Source: Cloacimonetes bacterium UBA6081 (GTDB lineage Bacteria > Cloacimonadota > Cloacimonadia > Cloacimonadales > Cloacimonadaceae). Taken from it: a stretch of DNA of 64,000 nt. Made by a program: the position numbers and the translations under genes. The stretch spans positions 88,076-152,075 of the forward strand of contig DIXL01000085.1 of the NCBI GenBank assembly GCA_002428685.1, read 5' to 3'. The notes below the pieces were generated by a model. That model did not search any database, was not told where the DNA came from, and saw only the letters and a list, made by a program, of their open reading frames with translations. Numbering within the stretch: position 1 is the stretch's first letter; each line of letters starts with the position of its first letter. Positions 26,545 to 33,752 of this stretch are shown here, piece by piece.

Positions 26545-26575
26545 TTGACAAAATGGCCGACTCGCTTAGTTTATC
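26545..26575 (+). promoter_or_regulatory. Candidate htpG promoter
   Basis: TTGACA at 26545-26550 with TTAGTTTA starting 21 nt later. The CIRCE-like site lies directly upstream, so HrcA would act from above the -35 rather than from the leader, unless another promoter is used. Confidence 0.45.
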
Positions 26576-26611
26576 GCTTAAGTGATTCATACAACCTTAA
26601 AGGAGAAAACC

Positions 26612-28606
26612 ATGGCAGACAAAAAGAAGATTAGTGGAAGCCTGAGTATCCATACCGAAAACATCTTCCCGATTATCAAGAAATGGCTGTATTCACAGCA
26701 TGACATATTCCTGCGGGAACTTATTTCCAATTCAATTGATGCAATTTCCAAACGCAAGTACTCTGATAGCAGCTTTGCAGAGGCAGACATGAAGGTGGAA
26801 GTAAAGCTGGATAAAAGCAAGAAAACTTTGCAGGTAATAGATACCGGAATAGGCATGACCGCCGAAGAGATTGGCAAATATATCAATCAAATCGCCTTCT
26901 CCGGAGCCGAGGAATTTATCAATAAATACAAGGATGTCCAAAATAACATCATAGGGCATTTTGGCTTGGGTTTCTATTCCTCTTTCATGGTGGCGGATAA
27001 GGTTACCATCGATTCATTGTCCTTTGCCGAAGGCAGTGAGCCGGCTTTTTGGGAATGTGATGGCAGCACCGAATATACCATGGCCAAAGGCAAACGCAAA
27101 GAAGTGGGAACCACCATTACCATATATCTGAATGATGAAAATGTGGAATATGCCGAAACCACCAAGATCAAGGATATTCTGGAGCGTTATTGTAACTTTT
27201 TGCCCTACCCCATCATGTTTGAAGGCAAGCAGATTAACCAGAAGGAAGCCCTGTGGAACCGTAAACCCACGGATGTTAAGCCCGAAGAATACATCGAGTT
27301 TTACAAACAAGTGTTTCATGACTACATGGAGCCGGTGTTCTGGATTCATTTGAATGTGGATTTCCCCTTCAACCTTAAAGGGATTTTGTATTTCCCCAAG
27401 CTGCGCAATGAGCCCGATTTTTTTAAAGGCGAAGTTAAGCTATTTTGCAATAACGTGTTTGTGGCGGACAACCTGGAAGACCTCATCCCCGAATTCCTCT
27501 TGTTGCTAAAGGGCGGAATCGATATCCCCGACATACCTTTAAATGTCTCTCGCAGCTTTTTGCAGAATGACAGCCAGGTGAAAAAGATCAGCCAATACAT
27601 CGTAAAAAAGGTTGCCGATCATTTTAATGCCACCTTTAAAGAAGACCGTAAAAAGTATGAAACCTACTGGGAAGACATTAATGCCTTCATCAAGTTTGGG
27701 CTGCTGAAAGAGGACGATTTCTTTGATTCCATGAAGGATATCGTTATCTTCAAAACCGCTTCAAACGATTACGTAACCATTGAAGAATACAAAACCCGCA
27801 ATCACAGCGACGGCGAAAAAACCAAGATTTGGTATGCAGCAAGCGAGGATACGCAGGTAAGCTATCTGAACCTCATGAAGGAACAAGGCATAGAAGTTGT
27901 GTTCCAAAACAGCCCACTGGATACACATTTGTTCCAAAGGCTGGAAGGAAAGCTGGAAAAGATTGAGTTCTTACGCATCGATAGCGAAGTGAACGATCTC
28001 CTGGTTAATAGCGCAGCTTCCGATATTAAACCAGAGCTGGAAGACAAACTGAAAGAGCTTTTCTACAACGCCCTGGATCAAAGTGTGGAAGCCAGCTTTA
28101 GTAAAGATAGTTATGCCGAATTTATCAAGAAACACCCCTCTGCGGTAACAATCCTTAGCCCCTACCTGATTCAGAAGGACGATCAGACCATAATAAAACC
28201 TTATGATTTACCTGCCAAAGTGCGCACCGAACTGGGTAAAGAGATTTTGGATGCCCTGCAAGAGCATACTTACACGGAGCTGAAAGTGGAAATTAAAAGC
28301 CTGAAGAGTAACGATATACCCTCTATGATTGTATTTAGTGAGTATATGCGTCGTTGGCACGATATGGACATGGTTTCACGACAGAATTCCTCTGCCGACA
28401 TGCTTAAATTCCACACGCTTGTGGTTAATCGCGAAAACCCTATTATCCAAAAAATCATTGCCCTTGACGAGCAAGGTAAACATGAAGAAGTGAAAACCTT
28501 ATGTTCTTACATTCACGACCTTTCAATGTTGGAACAAAAACCCTTCAGCGGCAAGGAACTGAAAGAATTTATCGCAAAGGCAAACCAGGTTTTGGGATAC
28601 CTATAG
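26612..28606 (+). CDS. htpG: Hsp90-family chaperone HtpG
   Basis: The 664 aa carry the GHKL ATPase domain at the N-terminus: N box LISNSIDA, G1 DTGIGMT, and GHFGLGFYSSFMVA at the lid. Middle and C-terminal dimerisation domains follow. It is slightly longer than E. coli HtpG (624). The ATG at 26612 has AAAGGAG 6 nt upstream; the in-frame ATG at 26582 has no such site. The gene is single. A CIRCE-like operator upstream suggests HrcA control, which is unusual since htpG is not in the HrcA regulon of Bacillus subtilis. Confidence 0.96.
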   Translation: MADKKKISGSLSIHTENIFPIIKKWLYSQHDIFLRELISNSIDAISKRKYSDSSFAEADMKVEVKLDKSKKTLQVIDTGIGMTAEEIGKYINQIAFSGAEEFINKYKDVQNNIIGHFGLGFYSSFMVADKVTIDSLSFAEGSEPAFWECDGSTEYTMAKGKRKEVGTTITIYLNDENVEYAETTKIKDILERYCNFLPYPIMFEGKQINQKEALWNRKPTDVKPEEYIEFYKQVFHDYMEPVFWIHLNVDFPFNLKGILYFPKLRNEPDFFKGEVKLFCNNVFVADNLEDLIPEFLLLLKGGIDIPDIPLNVSRSFLQNDSQVKKISQYIVKKVADHFNATFKEDRKKYETYWEDINAFIKFGLLKEDDFFDSMKDIVIFKTASNDYVTIEEYKTRNHSDGEKTKIWYAASEDTQVSYLNLMKEQGIEVVFQNSPLDTHLFQRLEGKLEKIEFLRIDSEVNDLLVNSAASDIKPELEDKLKELFYNALDQSVEASFSKDSYAEFIKKHPSAVTILSPYLIQKDDQTIIKPYDLPAKVRTELGKEILDALQEHTYTELKVEIKSLKSNDIPSMIVFSEYMRRWHDMDMVSRQNSSADMLKFHTLVVNRENPIIQKIIALDEQGKHEEVKTLCSYIHDLSMLEQKPFSGKELKEFIAKANQVLGYL

Positions 28607-28687
28607 AACAAGTACAGTAGTAAAATACAGTATGGGCTTAAGGTGCAATACCCAAGCTTAAAGACCCTGATATATAAACTCTTGAAA

Positions 28688-28888
28688 TCGAGTAGGATGA
28701 TGCTGGATAATCAAATCCAGCATCATCCCTCTCACAGAACCGTGCGTACGGGTCTCGTACACGGCTCCTGGTAATCCTGATAATTACTCTACGTAGTTAA
28801 ACAAAACACCGGTCTTGATACTTGCCAAATCAAACAACTTCATTTCTGCGAACCACTTGTTGGGCAAGGCAAAGTCTATATCCTTTTC
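28688..28888 (-). other. 3' relic of a group II intron (D5, D6, IEP tail)
   Basis: On the minus strand a 31-nt domain V-like hairpin (28737-28767) has the catalytic AGC in GAGCCGTG, paired CACGGTTC and a 2-nt CG bulge. A domain VI-like hairpin follows with a perfect 14-bp stem (28695-28708 with 28715-28728), then the typical end CCTACTCGAT near 28688. Upstream on the same strand lies the coding tail of an intron protein (28784-28888). The 5' nine-tenths of the intron are missing; the relic stops exactly at repeat E2. Confidence 0.8.
28784..28888 (-). pseudogene. Truncated C-terminus of an intron-encoded protein
   Basis: The frame reads EKDIDFALPNKW...IKTGVLFNYVE and ends in TAA, 34 codons long. 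It sits just 5' of a domain V hairpin, where the reverse transcriptase/maturase gene of a group II intron ends. LPNKW and IKTGVLFNY look like the extreme C-terminus of such proteins, from memory of the family. Upstream the frame meets the TTTTAAC end of repeat E2, which supplies a stop, so nothing complete can be made. Confidence 0.6.
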
Positions 28889-28999
28889 GTTTTAACTCAC
28901 AATTTTGTATGATAGGACAGAATGAAGCTCGGTTGGATTGTTGTGAAGATTGTAGTAGCTGCAAAGATCGCAGGCAAAGGCAAAATTGTAAGTCAAAAC
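28889..28999 (+). repeat. Hairpin-ended repeat element, copy E2
   Basis: 111 bp, the same length and orientation as E1 and with the same ends (GTTTTAAC..CACAATTTTG / CAAAATTGTAAGTCAAAAC). The interior is diverged but alignable (GGTTGGATTGTTGTGAAG, GTAGCTGCAAAG). Its left edge coincides with the break in the group II intron protein, and its right edge is 9 bp before the pyrD stop. No target-site duplication is visible. Confidence 0.7.
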
Positions 29000-29007
29000 C
29001 CAAAATT

Positions 29008-29925
29008 TTAAACAACGCACTTCCCCACCACATCTTGCAAGCTCAGTTTGTTTTCTATCATATACTGATGTAAGCCTTCATGAACCTTGGGAACAACCAG
29101 CGGATCAATGAAATTAGCTGAGCCAAGCGCAATCATACTTGCCCCAGCCCACAAAAACTCCAAAGCATCCTGCCAGCTATAGATACCGCCCATGGCGATG
29201 ATAGGCAGCTTCACTGTATTAGCCACTTTGTAGGTTAGTGCCAGTGCCAAGGGTTTGATTCCTATCCCGCTATAACCGCCTATCCCCTTTTTTATCATAG
29301 AGTTACCATTACGCCAGTCTATCGCCATACCCCAGATTGTGTTAATCAGGGACAGGCTGGTAGCACCGCCGTTTTCGGCTGCTTTGGCAATTGTGGCAAT
29401 ATCGGTAACATTGGGGCTTAGCTTTACCGTAAGTTCCCGGTTCGTTCGCTTAGCTACGCTTTCACACAAGCACTGCACTGTTTCGGGGTGGACTCCAAAG
29501 GCAATCCCTTCGTTTTCCACATTTGGGCAGGAAACATTCAGTTCGTAGCCGGCGATGCCCTCTTCGGCTTCTAAACGCTGTAAAATCTCGCCAAACTCCG
29601 CGATGCTATTTCCAGAAAAGCTTACTATTAAAGGCACGGTGAGATGTGAACGCAGAATTGGCAAATTCACAGCGATAAAGGCGTCCAAACCAGGATTCTG
29701 CAGTCCAATGGAGTTTATCAATCCAGCTTCGGTTTCAAACAGACGCGGCGGCGGATTGCCGACTTTCGCTTCTCTGGTAATGGTTTTGCACACAAAAGCC
29801 CCCAACAGTTCCTGCTTAAAGAACTCCAGATTCTCCAGATCAAAGGTGCCTGAAGCCACGGTAACAGGATTATGCAGCGTCAGTTTCCCCAGCCTGGTTT
29901 GTAGCGGATTTACAGCATGTTCCAT
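29008..29925 (-). CDS. pyrD: Dihydroorotate dehydrogenase, class 1B catalytic subunit
   Basis: Oxidises dihydroorotate to orotate. The 305-aa FMN barrel has the class 1 base Cys133 in NVSCPNV rather than the Ser of class 2. Lys47 in FVCKTIT and the FMN phosphate region MGGIYSWQDALEF are present. Class 1B enzymes work with PyrK, encoded just upstream with a 16-nt overlap, and use NAD+. It is the last gene of pyrB-pyrC-pyrK-pyrD. Confidence 0.95.
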   Translation of the reverse strand: MEHAVNPLQTRLGKLTLHNPVTVASGTFDLENLEFFKQELLGAFVCKTITREAKVGNPPPRLFETEAGLINSIGLQNPGLDAFIAVNLPILRSHLTVPLIVSFSGNSIAEFGEILQRLEAEEGIAGYELNVSCPNVENEGIAFGVHPETVQCLCESVAKRTNRELTVKLSPNVTDIATIAKAAENGGATSLSLINTIWGMAIDWRNGNSMIKKGIGGYSGIGIKPLALALTYKVANTVKLPIIAMGGIYSWQDALEFLWAGASMIALGSANFIDPLVVPKVHEGLHQYMIENKLSLQDVVGKCVV

Positions 29926-30701
29926 AAAACTTCCTCTGCCTTAAAGACGGGACCTTCTTTGCACACCCGCAAGTAGTCCCAGGCGTTTTCACTTCCAATG
30001 GGAACTGCGCAACCGTGGCAAACTCCAATTCCACATGCCATGTAAGCTTCAAGGCTGGTATAGTGTTCTATGCCAAGCTCAGAGGTGATAGCCGCGGTTT
30101 GTTTCAACATAGGCATGGGGCCGCAACTGAACACCAAATCAATCTTTTTCTCTGTAATCAGGGACTTCAAGCTCTGTGTTACAAGCCCTTTTTTTCCCAA
30201 GCTGCCATCCACAGTCCAAACTTCATCGCAAGGGAAAACATCACCCTGTCCTGCCCCTCCATGCACCCAAAATATCAAATTGTGATTAATCAGTTCTTTC
30301 TGTAAATACCACAGGGGAGGATAGCCTATCCCTCCGCTTACCAATAGGATACGCCTCTGCGTAATCAGCGGAAAACCATTTCCCAAGGGGCCAATCAGTT
30401 CCAGCATATCACCGGCTTTCAGTTTGGACAGCGCAATTGTGCCAGGGCCTACCTTTTTGATAAAGAAGCCTATCCTGCCACCGGAATTGTCATAAACTGA
30501 AATGGGCTTAAACAGCTTGGGCAGGCAACGGCTGTCTTCTGCATCCGTCAGGCTTGCATGAGCACGGATTTCAAAGAACTGCCCCGGTTTTATCTGTTTG
30601 CTTAACGCTTCATCCCAAATCCAGAGGATAAAGTAGTCCCCACACAATTCTTCGCGGGAATACACTGCTCGTTCAAGACGCTGTGGATGAGTATTATTCA
30701 T
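29910..30701 (-). CDS. pyrK: Dihydroorotate dehydrogenase electron-transfer subunit
   Basis: 263-aa partner of class 1B PyrD. The FAD-binding barrel is N-terminal (about residues 10-110) and the NAD domain begins around LLVSGGIGYPPL. The C-terminal [2Fe-2S] ligand set is CGIGVCHGC with a fourth Cys in VCKEG. It passes electrons from FMN in PyrD to NAD+. It overlaps pyrC by 8 nt and pyrD by 16 nt, so expression of the three is coupled. Confidence 0.94.
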   Translation of the reverse strand: MNNTHPQRLERAVYSREELCGDYFILWIWDEALSKQIKPGQFFEIRAHASLTDAEDSRCLPKLFKPISVYDNSGGRIGFFIKKVGPGTIALSKLKAGDMLELIGPLGNGFPLITQRRILLVSGGIGYPPLWYLQKELINHNLIFWVHGGAGQGDVFPCDEVWTVDGSLGKKGLVTQSLKSLITEKKIDLVFSCGPMPMLKQTAAITSELGIEHYTSLEAYMACGIGVCHGCAVPIGSENAWDYLRVCKEGPVFKAEEVLWNML

Positions 30702-31974
30702 GTTCTGCTTCCGAATAACTGATTTTGCCGTTTACTATTGTCCACATCACCGTTGCTGGCAGAAATGTGTTTAACCAGGGAGTGTTTTTGCTTTTAGACA
30801 GAATGCTTTGGGAATTCACTTCCCATTCCCGTTTCAGGTCTATAATTGTAAGATCGGCTGCTTTGCCAATTTGCAATTCTCCGCCAGGTAAGCCCAAAAC
30901 TCTTGCCGGTGCACTTGTTAAGGCTTCCACCAGACGCTCCAGACTAAGCAACCCGCTTAACACCAGATGCTTGTAAAGCACCGGGAAGGCTGTTTCCAAC
31001 CCGATTATCCCAAAAGGCGCATAGTCAAATTCCTTTTCTTTTTCAAAATCCGCATGGGGAGCATGGTCGGTGGCAATACAATCTATCAAACCGTCTTTCA
31101 GGGCTTGCACACAGGCCAGACGGTCTGTTTCGCTTCGTAAAGGGGGCTTCATTTTGGTGTTTGTATCAAAGTTCAAACACGCTGTTTCGTTCATTACCAG
31201 GTGGTGGGGAGTAACTTCACAGGTAACGGGCAGCCCTTTTGCCTTTGCCTGACGCACCAATTCCAAAGATCTGGCAGTGGAAATATGCGCAATGTGCAGC
31301 TTTGCCCCTGCGCTTTCAGCCAACATGATATCGCGGGCGATAATCACTTCTTCTGCCAAGCCCGAAATACCGCTAAGTCCTACCTGGGTAGCTACTTTAC
31401 CGGCATGTATCTGCCCCTTTCCTGCCAAAGAATAATCCTCGGCATGAATAATGAGCGGGATGTTAAAATTGCTGGCATAGCGCATGCAGGAAAGCATTAG
31501 ACGGGCGTTTTGAACGCATTTGCCATCGTCGCTAACCGCCACAATTCCACCGCTTTTCATGGTAGCCATTTCGCTAATCTCTTCTCCGGCAGACTTTTTG
31601 GTGATGGCTCCCACCACATAAACCCTGGCATGACCGTGTTCTTTGGCGCGAAGCTGGATATATTCCACGCTGGCAATGTTATCCGTAACAGGTTCGGTAT
31701 TGGGCATGGCACAAACCGCGGTAAAACCACCATGCGCAGCAGCTCGAGTCCCCGAAACGATGTCTTCCTTATAGGTTTGGCCAGGATCGCGCAGATGCAC
31801 ATGCAAATCTATAAAACCGGGGAACACGCAAGCCCCTTTGGCATCCAGCACTCTATCGGCTATCTTAACTATTTTGTTGGCTATTAAGGCTATCTTCTTA
31901 CGGTCTATTAATATGTCTGTCTTCTTAAGCTTATTGCCTTGCAATATGTTGGCATTCTTTATAAGTATCTTCAT
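30694..31974 (-). CDS. pyrC: Dihydroorotase
   Basis: Cyclises carbamoyl-aspartate. The 426 aa are of the class I type (PyrC of Gram-positives and Bacteroidota) rather than the 350-aa E. coli type. The first metal pair is in DLHVHLRDPG (His-x-His), further ligands lie in HAED and AHIST, and the last metal Asp is in ATDHAPH. It is followed by pyrK with overlap and preceded by a 199-nt repeat-filled gap after pyrB. Confidence 0.95.
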   Translation of the reverse strand: MKILIKNANILQGNKLKKTDILIDRKKIALIANKIVKIADRVLDAKGACVFPGFIDLHVHLRDPGQTYKEDIVSGTRAAAHGGFTAVCAMPNTEPVTDNIASVEYIQLRAKEHGHARVYVVGAITKKSAGEEISEMATMKSGGIVAVSDDGKCVQNARLMLSCMRYASNFNIPLIIHAEDYSLAGKGQIHAGKVATQVGLSGISGLAEEVIIARDIMLAESAGAKLHIAHISTARSLELVRQAKAKGLPVTCEVTPHHLVMNETACLNFDTNTKMKPPLRSETDRLACVQALKDGLIDCIATDHAPHADFEKEKEFDYAPFGIIGLETAFPVLYKHLVLSGLLSLERLVEALTSAPARVLGLPGGELQIGKAADLTIIDLKREWEVNSQSILSKSKNTPWLNTFLPATVMWTIVNGKISYSEAEHE

Positions 31975-31984
31975 TTATAACTCC

Positions 31985-32175
31985 TTTTCACCTTCTGACC
32001 CCTGTCCCCAGAAACCTGTCCCCTTCCATGTGTAGTCCTTTCAGCTCCATATTTAGCAAACAAATATGAACCTGGGATAAGCTGAAACGACTCCACCCTA
32101 TCAATGGGTTTCACCTTTTCACTTTTCCACTTTTCCACCAACTGTCCCCTGTTCACTGTCCCCTGACCCCTAATC
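31985..32175. repeat. Tandem short repeats between pyrB and pyrC
   Basis: Two blocks: CCCCTGTCCCC units (about 31995-32025 and 32145-32172) and CTTTTCCAC units (32108-32145). The reverse complement of the second half matches 55848-55903 in both block order and wording (GGTCAGGGGACAGT, then GTGGAAAA repeats, then AAGGTGAAAC). No gene is supported here; a 68-codon frame across it is repeat-derived. Confidence 0.6.
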
Positions 32176-33106
32176 ACGCTTTACCGCCAAGAATCAAAAA
32201 CATCAAGGCCATTCGGACAGCTACGCCATTGGCAACCTGTTCCACAATAACGCTTTGCATGCCGTCTGCAATTTCGGGTAATATTTCCACACCGCGGTTC
32301 ATTGGCCCGGGATGCATTATCAATGCGTGCTTTTTGGCATATTTTATGGTATCTTTGGAAAGCACATAGTGTTTGCTGTATTCTTCCAGCGAAGGAAACA
32401 AGCCCTCTCCCATGCGTTCCAATTGCATCCGCAAGCCCATTACCACATCAGCGTCATACAGGGCTGTGGCCAGGTCGTATTCCACGCGGCAGCCATAAAC
32501 GCTTTCCATGTTTCCCGGCATCAGAGTTTTGGGGCCACAAACCGTAACTTTGGCACCCAGCTTTTGCATGCCGATAAGGTTGCTGCGAACCACACGGCTA
32601 TTCAAAATATCGCCTACTATGGTTATTTTCAGCCCTTTCAGGTCGCCAAGTTTTTCCCAGATGGAAAAGATGTCCAAAAGTGCCTGAGTTGGGTGAGCAT
32701 GTCTGCCGTCTCCCCCATTTATTACAGGTTTACCGGAGTATTTATGCACCAATTGAGGGCTGCCGGGGCTGCTGTGCCTTATGCAATAAAGGTCTATCCC
32801 CATTGCCCCCAGGGTGTAAACTGTGTCTTGCAGGCTTTCACCTTTTTGCAATGCGGATATGCTGGCCTGAAAGCTTACCACATCTGCGCTAAGGCGATTG
32901 GCAGCCAGCTCAAAACTCATGCGGGTGCGGGTGCTGTTTTCCACAAACAAAGTGCAAATGGTTTTCCCGCGTAAGGTAGGTATCTTCTTGTATTCCCGCA
33001 GGTTAATTTCCTTCATGCCTTTGGTGGCTTCCAAAATGAACATGATTTCTTCACGGGAATAATCGTCGAGGTCGAACATGGGGCGTCCGAGAAATTGTGG
33101 CGTCAT
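32174..33106 (-). CDS. pyrB: Aspartate carbamoyltransferase catalytic subunit
   Basis: First committed step of pyrimidine synthesis. The 310 aa contain the carbamoyl-phosphate motif STRTRMSFE (about residues 55-63), HPTQALLD and the C-terminal HPGPMNRGVE loop. No pyrI regulatory subunit is adjacent, so it may be an unregulated trimer. It is the first gene of the pyrimidine run; GGAG lies before the ATG at 33106. Confidence 0.95.
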   Translation of the reverse strand: MTPQFLGRPMFDLDDYSREEIMFILEATKGMKEINLREYKKIPTLRGKTICTLFVENSTRTRMSFELAANRLSADVVSFQASISALQKGESLQDTVYTLGAMGIDLYCIRHSSPGSPQLVHKYSGKPVINGGDGRHAHPTQALLDIFSIWEKLGDLKGLKITIVGDILNSRVVRSNLIGMQKLGAKVTVCGPKTLMPGNMESVYGCRVEYDLATALYDADVVMGLRMQLERMGEGLFPSLEEYSKHYVLSKDTIKYAKKHALIMHPGPMNRGVEILPEIADGMQSVIVEQVANGVAVRMALMFLILGGKA

Positions 33107-33153
33107 AAGTTACTCCTTTCCAGCTCTCTGGCTGAGATTAAAGGTATTTCCCT

Positions 33154-33182
33154 CAAATCTATAGCATGGCATTTTTGGTCAA
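33154..33182 (-). promoter_or_regulatory. Candidate promoter of the pyrimidine operon
   Basis: On the minus strand TTGACC (33182-33177) is followed 21 nt later by TAGATTTG (33161-33154), a full match to the Bacteroidota -7 box TAnnTTTG. The leader to pyrB is about 45 nt, too short for an attenuator of the PyrR type. Confidence 0.45.
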
Positions 33183-33288
33183 GTTATTTTTACGCATCTT
33201 CATTCTCTGCATCACCCTAAAAAGTTACGGCATCCACCATCCAGATTAGCTAAAAAGTCTGTTCCGTTTCCCTTCCACGATAGCATTG

Positions 33289-33350
33289 CCATATCATTCC
33301 CATATCATTCCCAATAATATTGAGATTGATATGGGAATTATATGGGAATG
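33289..33350. repeat. AT-rich palindrome of composite copy 1
   Basis: Arms of about 22 bp made of CATATCATTCC units face GGAATTATATGG units across AATAATATT. The copy at 52344-52406 is closely similar, with compensating differences. Confidence 0.65.
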
Positions 33351-33368
33351 CAAGCAAGAAACAACCTC

Positions 33369-33473
33369 GTTTGACCCAAAAAGAGCGAGGACGCCTGTTG
33401 TGCTTATGCAACGAGCTTTTCAAGGATTTCTTGCTCATTATTTAGTAACAAATCCGCTCTTTTTGGGTTAAAC
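33369..33473 (-). repeat. Hairpin-ended repeat element, copy E3
   Basis: A 105-bp element. Left end GTTTGACCCAAAAAGAGCG, right end CGCTCTTTTTGGGTTAAAC: 18 of 19 positions pair, and the single mismatch (G/A in the core) is at the same place as in E1 and E2. It aligns along its whole length with E5 (GAGCRGATTTGTTA, TTGCATWAGCA, TCGYTCT). Confidence 0.75.
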
Positions 33474-33752
33474 GGAGAAAGGGAGTATCAGTATTCGAAA
33501 CAAGGATTTTAGCATTAAAGGGAAAACGGGATTTTCGGGATTTTGAATTTGCAATAAACAACCTGTTTTCACATGATCTGCCACATACCAATACCTTTAG
33601 TCATCATAATCCTGAAATCCTCGTAAGAAAAAAAACATACACAATCCCTGTATGACTACATCGCGAAGGAGCGGAAGAAATCTCCGCCCCTTACTATTTG
33701 TAATATTCCAGATTACCGGCACTAAAACACTTCAGAATTCCAGCATTCCAGC

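Larger units (their letters stand above)
33270..33530 (-). repeat. Composite intergenic repeat, copy 1
   Basis: Read on the minus strand: GATTAAAGGATTT-like units, the 105-bp hairpin-ended element E3, a short spacer and a long AT-rich palindrome. The order and much of the sequence match 52157-52432 on the plus strand, including the spacer (ACGAGGTTGTTTCTTGCTTGCATTC against ACGAAACTCA...GCTCCCATTC). It fills most of the 646-bp gap between pyrB and the C25-like gene; no gene is supported in that gap. Confidence 0.7.

Noticed and set aside
28830..29033. 67-codon minus-strand frame across the pyrD end and repeat E2
   Set aside because: It crosses pyrD and the repeat and is out of frame with the intron-protein tail; composition shows no coding signal.
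31985..32175. Pyrimidine attenuator or riboswitch in the pyr operon
   Set aside because: The gap is filled with tandem repeats, has no PyrR-type hairpin pattern, and the pyrB leader is short.
31971..32177. 68-codon minus-strand frame between pyrB and pyrC
   Set aside because: Built from tandem short repeats.
33289..33350. CRISPR array suspected from repeated CATATCATTCC units
   Set aside because: Units are short, palindromic and without spacers of constant length; no cas genes are present.
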